From: DATMER01 sp963741305
Lineage (GTDB): Bacteria > Acidobacteriota > Thermoanaerobaculia > Multivoradales > UBA5704
Direction of reading: 5' to 3'
NCBI GenBank assembly: GCA_963741305.1
Contig: CAVUHL010000003.1
Coordinates: 2,232,001-2,296,000 of the forward strand
Length of the DNA: 64,000 nt
In this document: positions 41,792-51,308 of the stretch, piece after piece
How positions within the stretch are numbered: position 1 is the first letter of the stretch
How the letters are laid out: each line of letters starts with the position of its first letter
Made by a program: the position numbers and the translations under genes
Notes under the pieces: generated by a model
Told to the model about the DNA's origin: nothing
What the model saw: the letters and a program-made list of their open reading frames with translations, nothing else
The model's database searches: none

Positions 41792-42236
41792 ATGGCCATT
41801 ACACGCATCCGGTCCGTGCGCCGGGCCTGGGCAGTTCCGCTTGCGGGACTCCTGATCCTGCGCGGACGGCGCCTCCGGCACCTTCCACAGCGACGAGTCG
41901 AACGACAGATTGAAGGTGTCCACGACGGACGGGGGCGCTTTCGCGCCGGGCAAGGTGGTGCGCATCGACGCCACCCCCTGGGTCTGGACGGGCGGCCCGA
42001 CGTCCGACCATCTCGACCTCTATTACGCCGCCAACGCCAACAGCCCGGTCTGGACCTTCATCACGACGATCAACCCGACCGCCGGCGGAGCCCAGACCTT
42101 GAGCGCGACCTACACGCTGCCTGCCGGTACGCTGCAGGCCGTGCGCGCGCGCTTCCGCTACAACGGTGCTGCCGCGGCCTGCGGCACCGGCGCCTATGAC
42201 GACCACGATGACCTGATCTTCGCGGTCAATCCGTAA
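41792..42236 (+). pseudogene. exported small protein gene frameshifted after its signal peptide
   Basis: The ATG at 41792 has GAGAAGG upstream and encodes a signal peptide (AWAVPLAGLLIL). The frame then leaves the protein; a one-base shift near 41858 restores CADGASGTFHSDES and the rest, RLKVSTTDGGAFAPGKVVRI to LIFAVNP at the stop. With the missing base, the signal would end in a lipobox-like LILCAD. The mature domain is about 110 residues, beta-rich, unknown. Either a true inactivating deletion or a sequencing error. Confidence 0.6.
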
Positions 42237-42250
42237 GCAAGGAGCAAGGA

Positions 42251-42278
42251 GTAGGGGGAGGCGAACGCCTCCCCCTAC
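42251..42278. terminator. GTAGGGGGAGGCG palindrome terminator
   Basis: A 13-bp perfect stem (42251-42263 with 42266-42278) with AA between the arms. It lies between convergent genes. The minus-strand TAG stop of the protease gene (42275-42277) is inside the right arm, the same arrangement as at 7504 and 62077. Confidence 0.65.
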
Positions 42279-44191
42279 GGCACCACCCTGCAGGAGAACG
42301 CGCTGGTGTCGTGCACCGGCGCAAAGGCGTGGCCCACGGGATTGACGTAGCCTCGCGACAGCCCGGTGAAAGTGTCGGTGATCCACAGCTCGACGCCGAC
42401 GTTGGTGAGCCCTGCGGCGAAGACCCAGAAGCGGCTCTCGGGGGAGCTGCAGGCGTCGAGCACCTTGACCAGCAGCTCGGGGTTGTCAGGATCGAAGAAG
42501 GTGGCGTAGACGCTGTTGGCGGTGAGGCGGGTGATCTGTGCGTTGCCGGCCTCGCGTTCGGTGAACCAGACCGCGTGCACGTCGAAGCGGCCGGCGGCGA
42601 GCGGCGGGGCCTGGTCCGGGCAGGCGGCCGTCTCGAGGCGGGCGCCGGCCGACCTCCCTACCGCTACGACCGGGATTGTGATGTCACTGGCGTCGCCGTT
42701 GGCACGCTCCAGCACCTGGGTGTCGCCCGCGAGGTTGGCCAGGATCATGCCGACCGCGCCCGCCTGCTGGACGTTCCGCGCCTTGACCTCGGCCGCGCAG
42801 GTACCGCGCTCGACGAGCGCGATCCGCCCGGCCAACGAGCCCACGGCGAGCGGACCGCAGGCCTGGGCGCAAACCAGAGGCGCGGTCAGCTGGGTTTCGG
42901 GCAGCTTCCCGAAGGTCGCGGGCACCGTCGGGTACTCGCCGGCCGCCGGGCCGCTGGCGACGCGCAGCTCGACGCTGCCCGGAGCGAGGTGCGCGGGTGC
43001 CGCCGCCAGCACGTGGGCGCCGCTCCAGGCGAGGCGGCCGTGCCGGCGGGCGGACCACATGCGCCCTTCGTCGTCGAGCTCGGGCCAGGTCTTGCCGACC
43101 ACCGGGTCGTAGAGGAAGCGGTCGTAGATGGCGGGGAGCCCGTGGAGCTCGGCGCCCGAGTAGGCGTCGGTGAAGGTGAGCATGCCGAGCCCGTGCGCGA
43201 GCTCGTGGAGGAGCACGGAGTAGAGGTTGCTCTTGTTCGCCGGCGCCTGGTTGTCGAGGCCGTAATACCAGCCCCGGCCCTCGCCGAGACAGCCCTCGTC
43301 GAGGAAGGAGTTGACCATCACGGTGATGTCGCCGCCGCCGGTCGCGGTGGGCGGGCCGGTGAGGTCCTCGCCCTGCAGGCTCTCGGCGAGCGCTGCCGGA
43401 TACCAGGTGCCGGCGAGGGCTGCCGGGTTGTCGAGGTCGGACCAGGCGCTGAGCGGCCCGGCACCGGCAAGGATGGCGCCCACGCCCCGCTCGCAGAAAA
43501 GCTCCGCGAAACGGACCAGGACCACGATCGGCACGTCGCTCTCCAGGGTCTCCGCCCAGGTGGCGAACGCCGCCTCCAGCACCTTCCGGCGCGCCGCTCC
43601 CAGGGTCGTCGCCGGATTGCCTGGCGCGCCGGCGAACGGGCGCGGGTCGTTGAGCCCGAGGTTGGGCAGGTCGGCCGGCACGACGACCACCTGCGAAGTC
43701 CCGAGGCGCCAGCCGAGATCCTGCATGACCGCAGGAGTGACGTCCAGGCCCGGCGCATTCGGGCCCGGGCCGAGCGCCGGCTCCATGAGCAGGTTGGGCG
43801 TCGCGCGGCGGTCCCAGTGCGAGACCGACGAGCCGCCCTCGACCGGCTCGGGGGTGTACATGAGGATGCGGCCTTCGACGTCGGCCCCCTCCAGCCGATC
43901 GGGGTTGCGCGAAATGGTGGCCACCTCCGTGAGCTGCACGAACCTGCCGTCGAGCAGAACGCGCTGCCGGCCGCCGATCTTTTCAACCGGCAAGGGTCCG
44001 CGTGGCGGCTTGCGGGAGGCGGGCGCGCGGCGCAGTCCTGCCTCCTCGATGTAGCGGTCTACACGCTGCCGGGCGTCGGCATTGGCAAGCTCCTCGGCGA
44101 AGCGGACGCGGGGCGGTGCATCAGCGACGGCGGTGCTGGCGATGGTGGCGATGGCCAGGAGGCCGGCGAGCAAAGCGAGTTGGCGTCTCAT
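42275..44191 (-). CDS. secreted zinc protease with PA domain and C-terminal acidobacterial-type domain
   Basis: 638 residues from the ATG behind GAGGAG; longer upstream codons overlap the neighbouring gene. Signal peptide ALLAGLLAIATIASTAVA. The metallopeptidase site is LYSVLLHELAHGLGMLTF (HExxH plus glycine). A protease-associated (PA) domain follows (GRIALVERGTCAAEVKARNV). The last 100 residues (FFDPDNPELLVKVLDACSSP and WVFAAGLTNVGVELWITDTF) match the end of the upstream gene's product. It is 11 bp downstream of that gene, so the two are cotranscribed and presumably exported together. Confidence 0.82.
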   Translation of the reverse strand: MRRQLALLAGLLAIATIASTAVADAPPRVRFAEELANADARQRVDRYIEEAGLRRAPASRKPPRGPLPVEKIGGRQRVLLDGRFVQLTEVATISRNPDRLEGADVEGRILMYTPEPVEGGSSVSHWDRRATPNLLMEPALGPGPNAPGLDVTPAVMQDLGWRLGTSQVVVVPADLPNLGLNDPRPFAGAPGNPATTLGAARRKVLEAAFATWAETLESDVPIVVLVRFAELFCERGVGAILAGAGPLSAWSDLDNPAALAGTWYPAALAESLQGEDLTGPPTATGGGDITVMVNSFLDEGCLGEGRGWYYGLDNQAPANKSNLYSVLLHELAHGLGMLTFTDAYSGAELHGLPAIYDRFLYDPVVGKTWPELDDEGRMWSARRHGRLAWSGAHVLAAAPAHLAPGSVELRVASGPAAGEYPTVPATFGKLPETQLTAPLVCAQACGPLAVGSLAGRIALVERGTCAAEVKARNVQQAGAVGMILANLAGDTQVLERANGDASDITIPVVAVGRSAGARLETAACPDQAPPLAAGRFDVHAVWFTEREAGNAQITRLTANSVYATFFDPDNPELLVKVLDACSSPESRFWVFAAGLTNVGVELWITDTFTGLSRGYVNPVGHAFAPVHDTSAFSCRVVP

Positions 44192-44202
44192 CGTGGCTCT
44201 CC

Positions 44203-46704
44203 TCACGGACAGGTGTCGAAGGCGTCGGTGTCGGTGATCGCGGGGGCCGCCGTGCCGGAGGGGTTGCGATAGCTCCACTCCGTGCCGTTCGCGGTGTCGG
44301 TGACCCGCAGCGTGTACTCGACGTTGGTCGTCGCCGCCGAGAAGATCCAGAAGCGGCCGTTGAGGCCGCAGCCGTCGAGCACCTTGACCATCAGCTCCCA
44401 GTTGTCGTCGTCGAAGAACCAGAACAGCCCCGAGTCGCTCGACTGGGTGACCAGCGTGCCCTGCCCGGCGTTGCCCGAGAAGTCGTGCCAGTCGACGGTG
44501 ACCTTGAAACGCCCCTGGCGCACGCAGAGCACCTTGGGACCTGCCACGCACGGCTCCCCCGCTCCGCCCTCGCCGATCACCACCGCGCGCGTCTTCGCCG
44601 TTGCCTGCGCGCCGAGCCCGGCGTGCATCGTGACCTGCCAGGTGCCCGGCCCCGGGAAGACGTGCCGGGGATTGGGGCCGTTGGCCGTCGTGCCGTCACC
44701 GAAGTCCCAGCTCACCTGCGCCCCCGCCGGTACGCCGATGGCGTCCAGATGAACCTCCTCGCCATCCTGCGGCTGGCTGGGGCTCGAGCTGAAGTCGACG
44801 GGCGCGTTGAGCGTCCCCAGCGAGACCGTGCGGGCGAACACCCCGGCCCCCGAGGTCGCGGCGTAGAGGGTGAGAGCCGAACCGTCGAGGTCGGCCGAAA
44901 TCTCGACGACGCCTCCGTACTCCAGTCCCGCGGCGAGCGGCGTCCACGTCGCGCCGCGGTCGGTGCTGCGGAAGACTCCGGTGCCGAAGGCTGCGCCGTA
45001 GAGGATGTCGGCACCGGCGCGAGGATCGGCCAGCAGCGTCTCCACCGGCGCGCCGAGGCTGCCTCCGGCCGTCCAACTCGCGCCACCGTCCTCGCTGCGG
45101 TAGACGTTGCCGTTGACGCCCCCGGCGTAGATGCGGTCGGGGTGGTGGGGATCGATACCCACCGTCAGCAGGTCGAAATCGAGGCCGGGATCGACGAGGC
45201 TCCAGCTTCCGCCATCGTTGGCGGTCTTGAACAGCCCGCCGCGCTTCGTCACCGCGTAGGCCACCCCGTTGGCGCGCGGATCGGGCTCGACCTGCAGCAC
45301 CTGGCAGCAGCCCACGGGCAGCCCGTCGCTGCGCTTCGTCCAGCTGTCGCCGCCGTTGGCCGAGCGGTAGACGTCCGCCTGCTGGGCGACCCACCGCTCC
45401 TGCGGCTGTGCGGGGTCGATGGCGACGTCGTTGATCGGTCCCGACGCCAGCCCCTGGCCCGCGCTCTCCCAGCCCTCCCCCGCCGTGCGATAGAGGGAGC
45501 CGCCATCGAAGCCGAGCAACGCCATCATGGCGTCCTCATCGGCTCCGGGCGCCGCGATGGCGTCGATACCGCCTTCCGTCGGAAAGGAAGCGCTGATGTC
45601 CTCCCAGCCATTGCCGGCATCGCGGAAGAACCCGGGGAAGGCCGCCAGGTAGCGGATGCCGGTGTCCGGGCCGACCGCCACCGATCTGGCGGCGATCCGG
45701 TTCAGCCCGTTGTCGAGGTGCTCCCAGGGGCCGCCGGAGACGGCGCGGCGGAAGACACCGGTCCCCCCGACAGCCCAGACCTCGCCGTCGACGACGATCA
45801 GGCGCTGGATCTCCTTCAACGGGCAGGCCGTGGCCGTGAACGTGGCGCCCAGATCGTCACTGAACAACACGTCCTCGGTGGTGTTGACGAAGAGCCGGGT
45901 GGGTGTGGTCGGAGCGGCCCCGAGGGTAATGATCGGGTCGTCGTTCGTCAGTGTGGTGGCCACCTTGCTCCATGACGCCCCGCCGTCCTCGGTGCGGTAG
46001 AGGCCGACGAAGGGGAACGTCACCCAGGCGCGGTCGGTGTGCGCGGGGTCGAGGGCGAAGCCGAAAGGCTGGGCGGCGGGAAGCCCGGAGTCGCGCGCCG
46101 CCCAGGTGGCTCCGCCGTCGTCGCTGCGCCAGACGCGGGCGGCAGCGCTCGTGGAGATGACCCACACTCTGCCCGGATGCGCGGGATCGGCGGCCAGCCC
46201 CCGGATCCCGGTCGGTCCATTGGCGTCACCGCTCCAGCTCTCGCCCTGATCGGTGCTGACGAACACTCGCGTGGAGGTGGTCGCCCAGAGGCGGTCGGGA
46301 TCGTTGGGGTCGAAGTCCACGCGGTAGACGGCAGGATTGATCAGGCCGACGTTCCTGCTCTTGAAAGTGAGCCCGTAGTCGTCGCTGCGGAAGGCGCCGG
46401 TGGGGGTGCCGACCCAGACCGTGCCCGGCCGCCAGGGATCCGGCGTCGCCTCGCTGACCGAGGTGCCGATGCCGCGCCCCATGGTGGACCAGGCATCTCC
46501 TCCATTCACGCTGCGGAAGAGGACACCCAGTTGCGAGCTCGCCCAGACCTGCCTGCCGTCTGCGGAAACGTTGATGCGGGTGACGAAGCCGCCGCCCTCG
46601 GGGCCGTCCGAGGTCCACACGTCGACTCCAGCCGAGCCCGGCTGGGGATTTGCGCAGGCGATCGCGAGCGCCGTCAGCAGGGTGAAAGTGAAACGCCGAG
46701 ACAT
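44203..46704 (-). CDS. secreted BNR/sortilin-type beta-propeller with PKD domain
   Basis: 833 residues, AAAGGAG ribosome site, signal peptide with LTALAIACA. Residues about 30-620 consist of repeated blades with the BNR/Asp-box phrase, for example VYRSEDGGASWTAGG and VFRSTDRGATWTPL; this is the fold of sialidases and sortilins. A PKD domain follows near 625-700 (VSWDFGDGTTANGPNPRHVF). The C-terminal 110 residues (FFDDDNWELMVKVLDGCGLN and onward) form the same domain as in the downstream protease. Function probably binding of surface glycans or protein; no catalytic residues assigned. Confidence 0.82.
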   Translation of the reverse strand: MSRRFTFTLLTALAIACANPQPGSAGVDVWTSDGPEGGGFVTRINVSADGRQVWASSQLGVLFRSVNGGDAWSTMGRGIGTSVSEATPDPWRPGTVWVGTPTGAFRSDDYGLTFKSRNVGLINPAVYRVDFDPNDPDRLWATTSTRVFVSTDQGESWSGDANGPTGIRGLAADPAHPGRVWVISTSAAARVWRSDDGGATWAARDSGLPAAQPFGFALDPAHTDRAWVTFPFVGLYRTEDGGASWSKVATTLTNDDPIITLGAAPTTPTRLFVNTTEDVLFSDDLGATFTATACPLKEIQRLIVVDGEVWAVGGTGVFRRAVSGGPWEHLDNGLNRIAARSVAVGPDTGIRYLAAFPGFFRDAGNGWEDISASFPTEGGIDAIAAPGADEDAMMALLGFDGGSLYRTAGEGWESAGQGLASGPINDVAIDPAQPQERWVAQQADVYRSANGGDSWTKRSDGLPVGCCQVLQVEPDPRANGVAYAVTKRGGLFKTANDGGSWSLVDPGLDFDLLTVGIDPHHPDRIYAGGVNGNVYRSEDGGASWTAGGSLGAPVETLLADPRAGADILYGAAFGTGVFRSTDRGATWTPLAAGLEYGGVVEISADLDGSALTLYAATSGAGVFARTVSLGTLNAPVDFSSSPSQPQDGEEVHLDAIGVPAGAQVSWDFGDGTTANGPNPRHVFPGPGTWQVTMHAGLGAQATAKTRAVVIGEGGAGEPCVAGPKVLCVRQGRFKVTVDWHDFSGNAGQGTLVTQSSDSGLFWFFDDDNWELMVKVLDGCGLNGRFWIFSAATTNVEYTLRVTDTANGTEWSYRNPSGTAAPAITDTDAFDTCP

Positions 46705-46800
46705 AGGGTTGATCTCCTTTCACCCACACACGCGGAAGGGGGATGGAAAACCGGCCAACCCGAGTTATGCTAGAAAAGCATCAACCGAGCGAGACACCAA

Positions 46801-47412
46801 ATGCCCCTCGAATTCGCAGTCCTCGACACTCCCGAGCCACCTCCCGCCGGAGAGACGACGCAGATCGGCATCCTCCTGGCCGCCTGGGGCGAGGGACGCG
46901 AGGCAGCGCTCGACGACCTGATGCCGCTGGTCGTCAGCGAGCTGCGCCGGCTGGCGCAGCACTTCTTCCAGCGCGAGCCGCCGGACCACACGCTCCAGGC
47001 GACGGCGCTGGTCAACGAGGTCTACCTCCATCTCAGGGGCCGCCGTCAAGTGAGCTGGCGCGACCGCGGCCAGTTCTTCGGCTACGTCGCCCGCACCATG
47101 CGGCGGCTGCTGGTGGACCACGCACGGGGGCGCTGGGCGGACAAGCGCGGCGGCGGCGTGCGGCCCGTCTCACTCGAAGGATTGGACGCCGAAGCCCCGG
47201 CGCGCTCGCTCGAGCTGATCGCCCTCGACCGCGCGCTGGAGGAGCTCGCGGCGCTCGACCCCCGGCAGGCCCGCATCGTCGAGCTGCGCTGCTTCGCGGG
47301 GCTCACCGAAGTCGAGATCGCCGCCCTGCTCGAGACCTCCGAGCGCACCGTGCGGCGCGACTGGCTCACCGCCCGCCTCTGGCTTCGGCAGGCCATGCAG
47401 GAGGGACGGTGA
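46801..47412 (+). CDS. ECF-like sigma factor paired with a Ser/Thr kinase
   Basis: 203 residues. Sigma-70 region 2 in HTLQATALVNEVYLHLRG and RGQFFGYVARTMRRLLVDHA, region 4 in LDPRQARIVELRCFAGLTEV and SERTVRRDWLTARLWLRQAM. This is the sigma type often fused in operons with TPR kinases in Acidobacteriota and Planctomycetota. It overlaps the kinase gene by 4 bp (GTGA), so kinase and sigma factor are made together, and phosphorylation may control the sigma factor. Confidence 0.9.
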   Translation: MPLEFAVLDTPEPPPAGETTQIGILLAAWGEGREAALDDLMPLVVSELRRLAQHFFQREPPDHTLQATALVNEVYLHLRGRRQVSWRDRGQFFGYVARTMRRLLVDHARGRWADKRGGGVRPVSLEGLDAEAPARSLELIALDRALEELAALDPRQARIVELRCFAGLTEVEIAALLETSERTVRRDWLTARLWLRQAMQEGR

Positions 47413-50087
47413 GCGGCCGGGTAGCATCCCAGGACTGGCCGGCGCTCAAGGAGCTGCTCGCCGATGCGCTCGAGCTGCCCGCGGCGGAGCGCACGGCCTG
47501 GCTGGCGCACCTCGACCACAGCCGGCCCGACTTCCGGCGCGAGATCGAGGCCCTGCTCGCCTATGAGCACACGCAGACATTCGCCGGACCCCCGGCCGAG
47601 CGCGCCGCCGAGCCCGATCCGCCCTCCCGAATCGGGCCGTGGTCGCTGCTGCGCGAGCTGGGCCACGGCGGCATGGGCACCGTCTGGCTGGCCGAGCGCA
47701 ACGACGGCGAGGTGCGGCAGCGCGCGGCGATCAAGCTGCTGCGCCACGGCCTCGACACGGCCGACGTGCTGCGGCGGTTCCGCGCCGAGCGCCAGATCCT
47801 CGCCAACCTCTCGCATCCCTACATCACGCGCCTGCTCGACGCCGGCAGCACCGGCGACGGCCGCCCGTACGTCGTGCTCGAGCTGGTCGACGGCGAGCCC
47901 ATCGACGCCTGGTGCGACCGCCGCCAGCTGGGAGTCGAGCAACGGCTGGCGATCTGCCTCGAGGTCTGCGCGGCGGTCTCGTACGCGCACCGCAACCTGA
48001 TCGTGCATCGCGACCTGAAGCCGGGCAACGTCCTGATGGCGAGCGACGGCACGCCCCGGCTCGTCGACTTCGGCATCGCCAAGATTCTCGGGGGCGACGA
48101 CGCCGGGCTCACCTCCAGCTCGGTCTTCGCGCAGCCGATGACGCTGCGCTACGCGAGCCCGGAGCAGCTGCGCGGCGCCGGCATCGGCACCGCCACCGAC
48201 GTGCACGGTCTCGGCCTGCTGCTCTACGAGCTGCTCACCGGCCGGCGCGCCTTCGAGGTGGACGGCCTGTCGCCGCTCGAGGTGAGCCGGGTGGTGTGCG
48301 AGGAGCCGGCCCTGGCGCCCAGCCAGGCGGTGGTTCAGGCAATGCGGCGGCCAGGCGGCTCCCTCTCGGCGGACGAGCTCGCGGCGCGGCGCGCGAGCGA
48401 TCCGGCGCGGCTGGCGCGGCGGCTGCGCGGCGACCTCGACACCATCATTCTGCGCGCCCTCGACAAGGAGCCGGCGGCCCGCTTCCCGAGCGTCGACAGC
48501 CTGGCCGAGGACCTGCGCCGCCACCTCGACGGCCGGCCGCTGCTCTCGCGGCCCGGCTCCAGGCTGAGCCGGGCCGCCAAGGCCGCCCGCCGTCATCTAC
48601 TGCCGACCGCGCTGGGAGCGGCGCTGCTCGTCACGCTCGTCGGGTTTGCCGTCACCATGGCGATCCAGCGCGGGCGGCTCGCCGAGGAATCCAGGCGGGC
48701 GCGCCAGCAGGCGGCGGCGGCCGAGCAAGCGCGGCGCGAGGTGCAAGGCACGGCCGATCTGCTGTTGGGCCTGTTCGAAGCGGGCGAGGTGGGGTCGGCG
48801 CGGGTCGAGCCCGAGGTGGCGCGCGAGCTCCTCGCGCAGGGCGTGTCCAGGCTGGACCGAGAGCTCGCCGGCCGGCCGCTCGAGCAGGCCCGGCTGCTCG
48901 GCACCATCGCCACGGCCTATGCGAACCTCGCCTTCCATTCCGAGGCCGAGGCCCTCTGGCGCCGCGTGTTGGCGGCCCGCGAGCCGGCGCTGCCGGGCGG
49001 AGCGCCTGAAGTGGCCGAGGCTTTGCTGGGGATTGCGGCGGCGCTCGACCGCCGCGGCGACGCCGCGCAGGCGGCGGTGCACCTCGAACGGGCGACGGCG
49101 CTGCTCGGAGATGCGGGCGATCCTCGGCTGCGCGCTCGGGTCGCCCGCGAGCTCGGCGACGCCCGCGCCGTCCTCGGGCAAACCGACCTCGCGGTGGCGA
49201 GCTTCCGCGCGGCGCTCGCCGCCTTCGAGCAGCTCGACGGACCATCTTCCGACGAGGTTGCGACCACCCTCTACCACCTCGGCGGCACCTACACGGTGAA
49301 GGCCAGGCTCGACGCGGCAGAGGCGGCCTACACACGCGCGCGCTCCATCTACGAGGCGCTCCACGGACCGCGCCACCGCAAGGTCGCCGGCGTGCTGCGG
49401 GCGCAGGGAGGCGTGGCCCAGACGCGCGGCGATTCCGCGGCGGCGAAGGATCTCTACTCGCGCGCGCTCGCAATCCTCGAAACGACCGCCGGCCCGCGCC
49501 ATCCCGAGGTTGCCAGGGTGCTGACGAGCACCGCCTTCCTCGAGTTGAAGACGGGTGGCGACCATGCCGCCGCCGAGGCGCAGATCGAGCGCGCGCTCGC
49601 CATCAACCGCGCGGCGTTCGGCAGCCCCAGCCTGGCGGTCGCCGACAGCATCGAGACGCTCGGCAACCTGCGCGTCTGGCAGCGGCGCTTCGACGACGCC
49701 GAAGCCCTGCTCGCCAGCGCCCTGCAGATGCGCGAGCGGATCCTCGGCCCCGACCACCACACGGTCGGCATAACGCTCGCCAACATCGGCTACAGCCTCT
49801 CCGATCGCGGACGGTGCGACCGGGCGATCCCGTACCTGCAGCGCGCCCGCGAGGTCAACGAGCGCGTGCTCGGGCACAACCACTTCCTGGTGGCGGGCCC
49901 CATCCACGGCCTGGGCGCGTGCATGGTGGAGGCCGGCCAGGTCGCCGAAGGCCGCAAGCTGTTGCTGGAGACCGTCGCCATCCTCGACGCCGTCGGCGTG
50001 CGTCGCGAGCACCGCGCGTACCGGACGGTGCTCAAGGAACTGGCCGAGATCGAGGCGGGGGCCGGGACACGGACAGGCACAGACTGA
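47409..50087 (+). CDS. membrane Ser/Thr protein kinase with C-terminal TPR repeats
   Basis: 892 residues from the GTG overlapping the sigma factor stop; upstream codons in frame lie inside the sigma gene. Kinase domain about residues 75-350: G-loop LGHGGMGTVWLAER, lysine in AAIKLL, catalytic HRDLKPGNVLM, DFGIAKILGG, and an APE-like ASPEQLRG. One membrane helix follows (LLPTALGAALLVTLVGFAVT, near 400). The periplasmic or external part has a run of TPR-like repeats (for example DAAEAAYTRARSIYEALHGP). Short Glu-rich helix at the N-terminus. An input-sensing receptor kinase for the sigma factor it is coupled to; ligand unknown. Confidence 0.9.
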   Translation: MSGRVASQDWPALKELLADALELPAAERTAWLAHLDHSRPDFRREIEALLAYEHTQTFAGPPAERAAEPDPPSRIGPWSLLRELGHGGMGTVWLAERNDGEVRQRAAIKLLRHGLDTADVLRRFRAERQILANLSHPYITRLLDAGSTGDGRPYVVLELVDGEPIDAWCDRRQLGVEQRLAICLEVCAAVSYAHRNLIVHRDLKPGNVLMASDGTPRLVDFGIAKILGGDDAGLTSSSVFAQPMTLRYASPEQLRGAGIGTATDVHGLGLLLYELLTGRRAFEVDGLSPLEVSRVVCEEPALAPSQAVVQAMRRPGGSLSADELAARRASDPARLARRLRGDLDTIILRALDKEPAARFPSVDSLAEDLRRHLDGRPLLSRPGSRLSRAAKAARRHLLPTALGAALLVTLVGFAVTMAIQRGRLAEESRRARQQAAAAEQARREVQGTADLLLGLFEAGEVGSARVEPEVARELLAQGVSRLDRELAGRPLEQARLLGTIATAYANLAFHSEAEALWRRVLAAREPALPGGAPEVAEALLGIAAALDRRGDAAQAAVHLERATALLGDAGDPRLRARVARELGDARAVLGQTDLAVASFRAALAAFEQLDGPSSDEVATTLYHLGGTYTVKARLDAAEAAYTRARSIYEALHGPRHRKVAGVLRAQGGVAQTRGDSAAAKDLYSRALAILETTAGPRHPEVARVLTSTAFLELKTGGDHAAAEAQIERALAINRAAFGSPSLAVADSIETLGNLRVWQRRFDDAEALLASALQMRERILGPDHHTVGITLANIGYSLSDRGRCDRAIPYLQRAREVNERVLGHNHFLVAGPIHGLGACMVEAGQVAEGRKLLLETVAILDAVGVRREHRAYRTVLKELAEIEAGAGTRTGTD

Positions 50088-50225
50088 TACGGACGGGCAC
50101 GGACAGTCTGAAAACATAACTTCCTCCTCCCCTGCGAAAATACCCCGCGGACGCCAGGGAGCGCGGCATCCCCGCGGCGGGCGGCGCGCGGTTAGAATCC
50201 AGGCTTTGGCCGACAAGGGGAATCC

Positions 50226-51308
50226 ATGGCTCGAACCTTCCAGCGCCTCGCCCTTCTCATTCTGCTCCTGCTCGGAGCGGTTCCGGCACGGGCTACCTTC
50301 TCTCTGTGCGCCATCGATCCAGCCACGGGCGAGGCCGGCGTGATCGTCACCACCCGCGTGCCGTTCGTCGGCCGTGCCGTGCCCTGGGCTCGCGCCGGGG
50401 TGGGCGCCGTTGCCACGCAGGCGTGGACGGTCGTCGAATACGGCCGGCAGGGGCTCGATCTGATCGAGCAGGGCGTGGCGCCGCGGGAGGCGATCGAGAG
50501 GCTTCTCGCTGACGACAAGGCCCGCGAGCGCAGGCAGATCGGCATGATCGACATGCAAGGGCGCACGGCCTCCCATACCGGCAAGGAAAACGGCGAGTGG
50601 GCCGGGAGCCGGCAGGGGCTCAACTACACGGTACAGGGCAACATCCTGGTGGGGCGCGAGGTGGTCGATGCTGTGGCCGATCACTTCGAGGGCACCGAGG
50701 GCAGCGGCATGCCTCTCGCCGAGCGGATGATCCTGGCTCTCGCGGCGGGACAGGCGAAGGGCGGCGACCGCCGATGGGGGCTCCTGCAATCGGCGGCGCT
50801 GCGCGTTGCAGACCCCAACGATCCCGGCCGCGGCGGCGATCACCTGAGCGTGTCGATCGACGTGGGCGAGCATCAGGACCCGGTCGCCGAGGTGCTGCGG
50901 ATCTACAGGACGACCCAGCGCCGGCTGGGCTACCGCGCCTTCTCGGAAATCCAGGGCCGCGACGTGGTCGAGCTGAAGCGGATGCTCCACGCCCTCGGCT
51001 ATTGGCGGAAGGATCTGGCCGAGTTTCCCAAGGAGCCGGTCGCGCGAGTAGATCCTTCGCTCCAACGCACCGATCCCGAGCGCTATCAGAAGCAGCTCGA
51101 CGAGCGGCGGCTGGCCATGGAGAGCTACATGAAGGATCTCGCCGTCTACGACGCTCCGGCCATGGACGCAGTCGATGCCTTCCGCAAGGACCACGGCCTC
51201 GCCTTCGAGGGCAACCCGCGCGGCCTGGTGGATGAGCGTTTCGTGCAGGCGCTGCGCGCCGCTTATCAGCGGCTACCCGCGACGGGAGCCGCTCAACCCG
51301 CGGGTTGA
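50226..51308 (+). CDS. secreted DUF1028 protein with C-terminal peptidoglycan-binding-like domain
   Basis: 360 residues, AAGGGG ribosome site, signal peptide ALLILLLLGAVPARA. The DUF1028 domain (Ntn-hydrolase-like) starts right after cleavage: ATFSLCAIDPATGEAGV, then AVATQAWTVVEYG. The C-terminal 110 residues resemble a peptidoglycan-binding/LysM-like tail (VELKRMLHALGYWRKDLAEF and AMDAVDAFRKDHGLAF). A -10-like TAGAAT lies 28 bp before the start. The last codons (QPAG, stop) are the first unit of a 21-bp repeat array, which continues in the same frame behind the single TGA. Confidence 0.85.
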   Translation: MARTFQRLALLILLLLGAVPARATFSLCAIDPATGEAGVIVTTRVPFVGRAVPWARAGVGAVATQAWTVVEYGRQGLDLIEQGVAPREAIERLLADDKARERRQIGMIDMQGRTASHTGKENGEWAGSRQGLNYTVQGNILVGREVVDAVADHFEGTEGSGMPLAERMILALAAGQAKGGDRRWGLLQSAALRVADPNDPGRGGDHLSVSIDVGEHQDPVAEVLRIYRTTQRRLGYRAFSEIQGRDVVELKRMLHALGYWRKDLAEFPKEPVARVDPSLQRTDPERYQKQLDERRLAMESYMKDLAVYDAPAMDAVDAFRKDHGLAFEGNPRGLVDERFVQALRAAYQRLPATGAAQPAG

